The translations under genes and the position numbers were made by a program. Below are positions 10,047 through 19,500 of a stretch of 32,479 nucleotides of DNA, one piece after another. Positions within the stretch are counted from its first letter, which is position 1, and the number at the start of each line of letters is the position of its first letter. The notes beneath the pieces are model-generated. The model was not told where the DNA came from. It did not search any database and worked only from the letters and a program-made list of their open reading frames with translations. The stretch spans positions 1-32,479 of the forward strand of contig JAIPMN010268777.1 of assembly GCA_020650975.1 (NCBI GenBank), given 5' to 3'. The DNA is from Apostichopus californicus. Its lineage: Eukaryota > Echinodermata > Holothuroidea > Aspidochirotida > Stichopodidae.

Positions 10047-10500
10047 CTTCACTTCATAACTTCGTAAGTCAGAGAAGTGTATTTGCCGATGTTAAATTTC
10101 ACACTAAACCGCGGAAAATTTCCGATGGGAGTCATCACAACAAAACAGTTCCTTTAAGGCTCATGTAGAAGCAACGACCAAAGTAATAGCTTGTGGAAGA
10201 GAGAGATGTGGAGCGAATGGGGTAGAGAGAGAGGTTAGAGGTGAGAAGGAATACCAATTTGCCGCTGTAAAAATATTACCACAAGAACTTTGAAAACTTG
10301 GAAGTGACAAGGGAATGGGGTACAGGTTATCTGAAATTTCTTATCAACAATGCATAGACTTACTTCAAAGGACAGTTGGCCGCCCACACATTTATGGACA
10401 ACTCCTCTTACACTACTATATGGTTGTCTTTTATAATCATTTTGTTCACTTATGCTGTAACCCTTCCCCAAGTCTGCAAGTGCAATGAAATACTGAGAAA
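10047..10500 (-). promoter_or_regulatory. ANAPC5: ANAPC5 5' UTR / promoter region
   Basis: Sequence immediately upstream of the ANAPC5 start is locally richer in CpG (CCGCGGAAAATTTCCG near 10112). It contains a minimal upstream frame, ATG AAG TGA, at 10049-10057, whose stop ends two bases before the main ATG. No TATA box was identified and the transcription start is not placed. Confidence 0.4.
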
Positions 10501-12780
10501 AGAAAGTGGGAGGTGGATCGGATAGGGATTACAGTATGGGGAAATCATATTGTTGCTATCATTTCTTCTGACAAATTCTGATTTGACATGTATTACAAAA
10601 GTCATAAAGTGATAAAAATGTAAAAAAAGACATGAACAAAAATTTACTCTTTCATTAATTATTTAATATATGTCATGTACACTAAACTCTAGCACAATAA
10701 TACATGTCTATATATGCATATATTTCAATTTGAATATATCAATCTTGAAAACTAACAAGCCATTAAAAACATGTCTTATCACTGGTTGATAAAACAGTAA
10801 GATAAAATATTTGAGCACTTAGCAATCAAAACTTGAGGGACAAAATTCTGTAGGCCTGACAACAGGCATGAAGTGAATTCCTGTTTGATCAATCAATTTT
10901 GCAAATCATCTCTGATATCACTTTAACTGACAACCAATATAGAGAGGAAGAATCACTTGACACAAGAGTTTCTCTTGCAGTTTTCTTGACCTTTGTTGGG
11001 AATAAGAGAAATCATCCAGTGCACTCACAATATTCTTCACTTATTACAGTTCAACATTTAGCTTGCCTTGATGAAGTACTAACCAGAGTAACCACATTTT
11101 AGTCCAATAGAGCTACAAAAATGCCTCATAAGGAATAGTTCTTTTGGAATAAAACTAACAGGAACTTAAAGACACCTTTGAAGCATTGTTAGCTTCTAAG
11201 TGAGCATCTACTCCCCTGCCCCCCCCCCCCAATACCCTCCTTCAAAATCCTTGAATTCCTCCCATTATCATCATAAGCTACTCAGGAATGTACAGATTAA
11301 TGAATGGCAATGTTGATACACCCAATTTTAATGCAGTTAGTATGTGCAGTTGCAACAAAACCAAAACCCCATATGAAAGAATTCCACATTTCCTCCTTTG
11401 TACAAGCCTGAGATTTTAGTACCCAATATAATATGGTAACATTGTATTGTTGTACGTATATAGATTCTGAAAATATTTTCCTGCATGGGAATTATAACAA
11501 TAAATCAGTTATTTTCAGGAAAGCAGCATCTTAAAAAAGTTGCTATGATTTGAAAAACAACCAATTGGAAATAAATGATACTACTGAGACTACCTTCCTT
11601 GGATGAACTGTATTTTTACTACCTTTGTAAAAATTAAAGAAAATCATTTGTGAATTTGTACAAAATATACAACAGTTATAATGGCAAAGGAAATTATTCT
11701 CAAAAAGAAAACTCAAAAACGAGAAAAGAAAGACAGTGAATTAAGGACGATTTTATCTAAATAAATGAAAGAAACCTAATATGGTTCACAGAAACATCAT
11801 CATGGCAAGAGGATGGATTTCAATTTTTTTCCCAATAAAACGAATATGTTTCTACGAATACATCTTGCAGTGGCAGTATCTTTGTATGCTTTGAAATAAC
11901 ATACGACTACATTTTGAAAATTAAAACTAGGTTGAAGTCAAGATGAATGATTAAAACGGTAAAATGAAATGGATCAGTAGTCTGAGCAGCTTGGGCACTA
12001 GTTGCACAACTGGTAATCAGAGATCAGTAGTCAAATCTCTCATGATTATTCATCATGTCAAAGCTCTAATGATTATTCATGAATTAAAGAACATTTGATT
12101 TATTTGCACTGACAAATGAAACTAGATTTAGTTTGTGCTTGTCTGGTATATACAAAATAGTATTGAAACTTAAACAAATAAAGCAGAGTATTAAAAACAA
12201 CTTAATATCGCATAAAATATTCACAACAAAATAAATAGAAAAGGATTGCATGCCTGGACGGACAGTTGCTAGTAAAGGTGTTTAAAACAAGGTTTTCAAA
12301 TTGAGCAGCTTGTACATACAGCATAGGAATTTTTGATAAAAATGATATCTCAAAATATGAGAGACAAAACTATTTATGTTCTAATCATGTACATATGCAG
12401 CATACAGCATACAGAGGAAATGTCCTTCTAATATGTGAGACAACTTCAGTCCTAAAAGTCATCAAGTCAGTATGGTATACAGAGTGATGTCCTAGCAATG
12501 TATGAGACAAATTGTGTGGTTTCCTGGAGTATCTAGGTACTAGGTACAGCATAGACAAGTCCAGTTGTCCGTTCATGTATACAATATGTTATACAGAACA
12601 ATGTCTCAGCAATTTGTGAGACAAATGAAATCATTTCTTCTTTTAAGTACAGAAAACATACGTCACAGGACTGTAACCCTAGTCAGACAATTTCATCTTT
12701 TTAAGTACGGCCACAATTTAATGTCACATTTAAAATAGGTCCATGTAGGGGATACATGGAATCTACACCCTCTAACAAAG
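10501..12780. other. Intergenic / distal 3' region, no gene seen
   Basis: AT-rich sequence between the 5' end of ANAPC5 and the probable 3' UTR of INPP5E. A C-run at 11219-11230 and short self-similar stretches (TGATTATTCAT repeated near 12045 and 12070; AGAGACAAAT-type repeats around 12360-12625) are visible. Open frames here are short and lack splice context or recognisable content. Confidence 0.5.
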
Positions 12781-12787
12781 ATAACAG

Positions 12788-12943
12788 CACATGTTTAACA
12801 CTAACATGCTATTTCAATGTTTATTGTAGTGGGTAGGTTAGTGGGAGCTAAGTAACAGAGAGTCACATGTTTAACACTTACATGCTTTTTTTCAATGTTT
12901 ATTGTAGTGGGTAGGTTAGTGGGAGCTAAGTAACAGAGAGTCT
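12788..12943. repeat. 76-bp tandem duplication carrying a poly(A)-signal hexamer
   Basis: Copies starting at 12788 and 12864 share CACATGTTTAACACT and TTTATTGTAGTGGGTAGGTT, plus TAGTGGGAGCTAAGTAACAG. Each copy contains TTTATT on the plus strand (12820-12825 and 12898-12903), that is AATAAA in the sense of INPP5E, 600-680 bp beyond its stop codon. Whether either is used for polyadenylation is not known. Confidence 0.85.
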
Positions 12944-13171
12944 GTTTTGCTCATGCTACTGTCTCACAGATAGACTTGTGATCTCTCTCTTGCACACTAA
13001 GACTGCTAGGTTGATAATGAATCTACTGTATGTTGGTTTACCACTGTTAGACTGTTACTTTCTGACATCACAGAAGTCGCTCCATCTCATATATCCTATT
13101 TACTTGGTTGGACAGTCACTTTCTGACGTCCACCAGGTATCCTCTTAGTAGGTCATACTGTTACATTCTGG

Positions 13172-13435
13172 CAGGTGCGTAGTAAGGAACTTGCCAAGGG
13201 AGGGGCGAAGCTTGTAGGCAAACTATCTAAGCGTAGTGCCACCATGAGTTCGGCACAAAGCGTACAAGAATATTTTGGCTGAAAATGCCTCCCAGATGGC
13301 TGGAAATGGCACTTCCCAGGGCTTGTAAGTTGCATCTAAGCATTTTCTATTTTGAAATTACTAACAATATCATAAAAAAAATATCCTCAAGGGGGGGGGC
13401 GGTCGCCCCCTTCGCCCCCCCTGGCTACGCGCCTG
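13172..13435. mobile_element. hAT-like MITE, copy 1, with perfect 8-bp target duplication
   Basis: Terminal inverted repeats CAGGTGCGTAG (left) and CTACGCGCCTG (right; reverse complement CAGGCGCGTAG). Flanked by CATTCTGG at 13164-13171 and again at 13436-13443. The 8-bp duplication and CAG-type ends fit the hAT superfamily. No transposase. It lies 70 bp past the INPP5E stop codon, so probably within the 3' UTR in antisense or sense. Confidence 0.85.
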
Positions 13436-13504
13436 CATTCTGGCATCTACAGTAGTAGACATAATTATTTATGATTAATGATTATTACTTTGGCTGTAGT
13501 TACA

Positions 13505-13587
13505 TCACATTAGACTACAGATCGCACTCTTCTGACTCTTTGAACCACTGCGTGTACCAGTCACGGCGGCTGCTCTTCTTCTGTTTG
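13505..13587 (-). CDS. INPP5E: INPP5E last coding exon with CaaX box
   Basis: Acceptor TTTTGTGTTACAG; phase 1 in. After the split codon it encodes [20 protein letters not shown] then AICSLM and TGA. Compare human IKRRISKEI and SQNSSTICSVS: the basic patch, the Ser/Gln run and a Cys four from the end are all kept. A CaaX ending in Met is a typical farnesyltransferase substrate. The exon is also open in a second frame (see the alternative exon). Confidence 0.93.
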
Positions 13588-16500
13588 CTGTAACACAAAA
13601 AAATAACACAACTTGTAAAAAGTGAATCTATAAGAGAAGTTGTAGAGTAATAGGAAAGACTAGGAAAATGTTGTAAACCACTGTGTTAATAAGTAAGATA
13701 GATACAACAAAAAATCTCATCTCCCTACATGTTATGTATAGGGAGATGAGATATTGATGAGATATTGTATTGTATAATGTGCGTGTGTGTGTGTGAGCAA
13801 AAGAAAGTGTGTTGAAACTCTTACACCATAAGTCTGTTCAAGTTCAAACTTGGTGGGTAAGTGCCTGACCATGTGTAACCTCGCGCCTCATACAATTGAT
13901 GATGTAGTAGGTCTAATGTCAGAGGTCAAAGGTCTAAAAGCGAAACAAACATTTCTGCTTGTCAACATGTAGGGAAAAGCCATTAAACCACATGATATGA
14001 AGAGAATGATGAGACAAATTACTGAAGTATTCCTTTCTGAATGTTGAGGGTTAGGTTGAAAGGACAATGTAGGTCAGAGGTGAAATTGGCCCAAATCTGA
14101 TGCCTTGCATGAAACAAACGGTGATGGGTAGGTCATATCCATTTCTACTAAACTTTAAACTAAAGTATATATGGTAAACAAATTGATTCCAGCCTTTTAA
14201 CAAAGACGGCAACCAGATGTATTCAAAAGTAACCCAACAATCACTTTCTGTCATCAAGGAGATGGATTGCCCTCTTGTTCAGTTTGTTAAAGGCATGTTT
14301 CCCCCGTCCACTATAAAATGATCCATGAACAATTACCTGATATTAGATTCAAATTTTTCCATGATTTGCGGCATCATTTTATTTTCCTCCTATTAATTTC
14401 GTTTTTTACTTCAATTGACCACAAATAAACCTTTGAAGGTATTATAAACTTTGCAGACAGTTTTTATGAGGTAGCTAGGTTCATTTAAGACGTAGAGATC
14501 CACTTACCTTCAACAAACACATCTTTTGCAAAGTTTGGAGTGCCACAAAGATGACTAAGAAAAGACAAAAGTAAACGAAGAAACACTGCTATAAACAATA
14601 TAGACTTCATCAGTATGACATAAAAATTTAAACATTAGCGTTAATACAAATTGAAACACAACAGCTCCAGGGCCACACTCCCTCCATTTAAAAATCCTGG
14701 ATCCACCCCTGTGGTGGTTATGAGCTGGTGCCTTCGCAAAAGCTCTCTTTCTTTTTAAAAAGTTCATTTTTGTATTAATCCATTTCTTTAGTAATATCAA
14801 AACTATTGAATTTATTGTCATATCTCTTATCACAACTACTTTTCATATGACCTGAAAACAGCTCTGTTTGTTATCTTTATTCAACCTGAAGATCGTTTAA
14901 CATCAAAACCCTGAATGACTTTCTATTGCACCAGGCGTGTAGCGAGGAATTTGCCAAGGGAGGGGCGAACCTGTAGGCAAACTATTAGAGCCGTAGATTC
15001 GGCACTGGAAACTATCTAAGCGTAGCGCCAGCATGAGTTGGCGCGAAGCGTACAAGAAAATTTTGGCCGAAAGTGCCTCCCAGATCGCTGGAAATGGCAC
15101 TTCCCAGGCCTTGTAAGTTGCATCTCAGCATTTCTGAAATTACTAGTGATATCATAAAAACATAAAAAACAAAATTTGCTCAAGGGGGTGGTGGTCGCCC
15201 CCTTTGCCCCCCCCCCTTCGCTACGCGCCTGTAATGTACTAGCCATGAAAACACAGTGAGGTGAGGGGATCATTTGAAACATCAGCTCAAATTTCCTTCC
15301 CGCTAAAGTTGTACACTTTTACTCTTGAGATCACAGACTATCATTTAACGGACAAATTATTTGGAGAGATCGGATATAAAATAATAAGAACGAACGAATC
15401 CAACTTACTCATCTCTGCCGGGACGTATTTTGACTTCGTAGATACCATAGACCGGACGATGGTCTGAGCATTTGATGGTTGGACAAGAATTGTAATATAG
15501 TACATTGACCTCCCCAGATTTACGTGGTTTGTAGAGAACTCGATCCTGAAGATGAAATGAAGAGTATAAACATAAACTTGCCAATTTAAAACACAGATTG
15601 GGAACTCTATGGGGTAGCAAACTATTATCGGAAACTTAATCATTACGATAAAAGGAGAATGTGTATGGCTGCCAAATGGTTGCTTCTGATACTATACTTA
15701 CCACTAAAGCATATTTCACTTTTCAACCCATACACTGATATATGGGCCCATATATACAATATGATTTATAAGAAAGAAACTCCATGATAAAGTGTTTCTT
15801 TTCTGTGGGTCTACTGCTGGGCCTCACATCAGGACACACCATCTATCTGAATTATTATACACATATCAAGTGCTATGCCAACATACAGCTGGGTTTGAAG
15901 GTCTAAGGGCCGGACTCTAAGGGCCTTGGAGTGTTAGCTCAGTGGTTAACGCCGGTGCCTTCCAATCATAAGGTCCCCGGTTCGAGTCACTCCAAGATTA
16001 ATGTATGTCGTCCAGTTACAGAGTTGTTGACAATTGACAATTCATAATCATGGACGTTAAATATGAATGTAAGAGACTGACTTTGGTCAGCTTGCAGGAG
16101 GATCTAAAATACATACATACATACATACTCTAATGTAGATCTTTTTACGTGGTATGAAATATACCATTGTGGTACTACATGTGACAGACAGACAGACAGA
16201 CAGATAGACACTGCTGTAAGATTACTTACGGTATAAGACGGTATCCTGGCCTTGGAGCTGGTATCAAAGACATCTTCTCCAGGATTATACTTGTAGGTCG
16301 GTAGAAAATTAATCTCTCCCTCCTGGAAACCCTTAAAGATGGAATCTAAGGAAATGGAAGATGAAAGTTTATCTGTCAGTCAAGAGATGAACAGTCCAAT
16401 GTAACAAGGATCTCTTGAAGATTTACTAATGAGTCACCCCCTCCCCCCCCCCACCCCCTGCTCACTCCTCCATTACCCTCCCTAGTTATAGCCAAATTGT

Positions 16501-19500
16501 TGGCAAGAGCATATAATGACATGATGATTACTATATTACACAGTCAAGACTTAGCAATTCAATCACATATCATGAACAACTGTCTGTATTGCAGCAATTC
16601 AAAGCTTAACTATTTTGATGAATTTGCCATGCAGGTTACTTAGCGTGAACAATGAATTTAAAAGGCTTGAGAGGGTGGGTGGGGAAGTTGTTTGGGATAA
16701 ATAACCTGTGATATTGTGAACTATTGTGTAAGTGAGGGAAAGAATTGTCTTCCAAGCATGCATGCATAAAGCTGTGATGCTGCATAGGGTTTGGTTCATT
16801 CCATATTGCCAGTGTGCTCTCACATTCATAACTTAACGGAGGGTTAGCTCAGTGGTTAACGCCGGTGCCTTCCAATCCTAAGGTTCCCTGTTCGAGACAC
16901 TCCAAGATTAATGTATGTCGTCCAGTTACAGAGTTGTTGACAACTGACAATTCATAATCATGGACATTAAATATGAATCTAAGAGACTGACTTCGGTCAG
17001 CTTGCGGCTTGATAAGCCAATGAGGCTTCTTCGCGAGTTCCTGCTTGCAGGAGGATCTAAAATACATACATACATATATATCTAACTAAACATGAAATAC
17101 ATAGATTTAAGGAAATTGCAAACAATGGGATACTGTTTTGAATCCAATTCTAGCAAAACAATTCTTTTTACTTTACAAGAATCCACCACATACTCTGCTA
17201 TTCATACCTGATCCTGTATCAACTGCATACAACCTTCTTTTTAAGCATTTTCTTTAAGCTTCTTCATGCAGTAGTATTAATTTACAAACTTTTGAAAATA
17301 ATCATTCTCGACGACCTGTGTAACGTATTTTATTTTCACTAATGCTATAGAATGCACTTGGTATTTCTCCACCACATTGTGTTAAATGCCAAGAATACAT
17401 CTTTAAATAAACAGTGTATTAATCTTTCCATGCAAACAGTAGATAAATGTCTTAGAGATATAAATGTACCTGAATCAGCATTTAATGAGTAGAAAGATGT
17501 TCTTTGGTTTTAATAGCTACATGCTGTGTTAGCAGGATGCCTACGATATTGGCAGATCAGGACACACCCAATAGCACCGACAAACTGTAGCGATAGTCCT
17601 CATGTTACTACAAGTTGAGTGAGCTTTTGACAAACAGTTCATCCAGAGTCTACTTTAACCCTTTTCACTACTGAATCTGGTCCACACCTTTGCCCTTTTG
17701 ATGTTGCCATGGTGAGCATTACTTTGAGCCACAAAATGGATGTGGATAAAAACTTGTCAACACTGCAATATAACTTCAGCAAAAATGGTTGTGCAATCCT
17801 ACGTTCACAGTATGTTGCATTTTCCAAACTATGATATATAAAACTGGACATAACCATGATTAATATTCAAAAACCTCCTGTCAAAGGAATCCAAGATGCG
17901 TTAACTAATTACTTAAGGGGGTGGGATGGGGAGGGGGGCTGTGTGGATGAACCAGGTAGGGGAGGGGGGTTGTGATCATGGAACACTCAATTTTTCTTGA
18001 ATGAAAGTAAAAGTAATTTATTGGTTGCATAATACAAAAACAGTATCACCTGCCAACTGATATGAACCATCATAGTTTCAAACCAAAAGTATACGGTTAT
18101 TACTTTTGATGCCCTAGCTAGGGGGAGAAAACTAACAACCTTGAACTTCAATTCAAACTTCAACATGAAATTGAATTGTAATACCTGTAGTTATATTAAG
18201 AATTAATGTTTCACCATGGTCTGTTTGCAGTTGATAAGTAAAGCATGAATCAATCAGCGATGAAAATAACAAACAAATATAGCAAGAGTAACTTTTTACT
18301 AAAGGTAGGATTCACATGCTGATAATATATATCATTTTGATATCTAGCTATATTACGTGGAATGTGACTAATCAAGCACATGGTGCATGCCATGGTCAGC
18401 TATAATGAGAGGAAATATTATTGTGAATCAGCTTTGGCATACGCAGTATGTAGGGATTGAGTAAAAATGGCATGAGCAAATGGAGGGGAAGCTATTTAAA
18501 AATCCATGACAAGCATAAGAGAAGGCCAAAGAGAGGAGGAATTTAAGCAACAGGGCAGTTTAAATGATCCAACCTCACCTTGGACTGTATATTCAACTTT
18601 ATTGTCATGACCTGAAGAAAACAATCAGTTTGCGATAACAATACACCCATTGTTTTCCTTCCCGTGTAATTTCAAAGATATGAATTATTATTATCCATAT
18701 CAACAAAACAGAATGATGCAAACCTCAGAACCTCATCAAACCGATGCTCAAGTTTGATATCGTATTTCCGTAATTATGTACTTGTAAATAGAGTAACATA
18801 CATACACACATACATACACCCACAGCTTCGGTCATGCATGTCCCCCCAAACACACGCAGACACACACACGTTACAAACAAGTCATCACCAATCTCAACTC
18901 CTACAAATATTAATTTTATCCCCGTGTTATCCCACTTTGGAACATACTACCAGCAGAAGCAGTCTCAGCCCCATCATATCAAGCCTTCAGCTCGGCAGCT
19001 CTACCAGCCATTAGATGTCTGCCACCTGCTTCTTCCAGTTATGGGTGATAATCCATCCCAGGCCAATCTTTAACAGTTCATTTTTTTTTCTTTATTGTTC
19101 ACCGTTTTTGAATATACTTGCACTTGGACCGCACTGCACCATTACACATCCGGGACAGCAAGTTTGCTTATGAGGATGTTCATTAATCAAGAATCAAGAA
19201 AACGTACTGCTGGGTCAAATAAACTGTGGTGTTCAAATATACAACGCTGTGTCCTTTAAAGTGCCTCTGTCCATACAGACGCCCTGTTCACCATACCCAC
19301 CCGTTTCCTGGCACACTTATCCTACATCTACACACACAGCTCTCTGCAGGAATCACACTACGCAAAGTAACAAATTTATAATGGAATTTACCTGACTAGT
19401 CTTGAAATTTCCAAACGTTTTTTTTAAGAGAAAATATTCATTTTCATAGAGCATAAAAATTTGGTAGAACAAAACCTTACAACATCAACAATTATAAAAA

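Noticed and set aside
13172-13435. Protein-coding open frames over the MITE
   Set aside because: Similar peptides in both MITE copies arise because the DNA element is repeated. The frames are interrupted and differ in length.
13505-13587. INPP5E ending in ...SEECDL as the main product
   Set aside because: The direct join of exon 12 to the last exon in the other frame gives [10 protein letters not shown], which matches the human SQNSSTICSVS and restores a CaaX. The ECDL frame is kept only as a possible alternative.
15929-16005. Functional tRNA gene
   Set aside because: A and B boxes are present, but the acceptor and anticodon stems do not pair properly, and the same sequence with a long non-tRNA body and CATA tail recurs twice more. 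It is a SINE.
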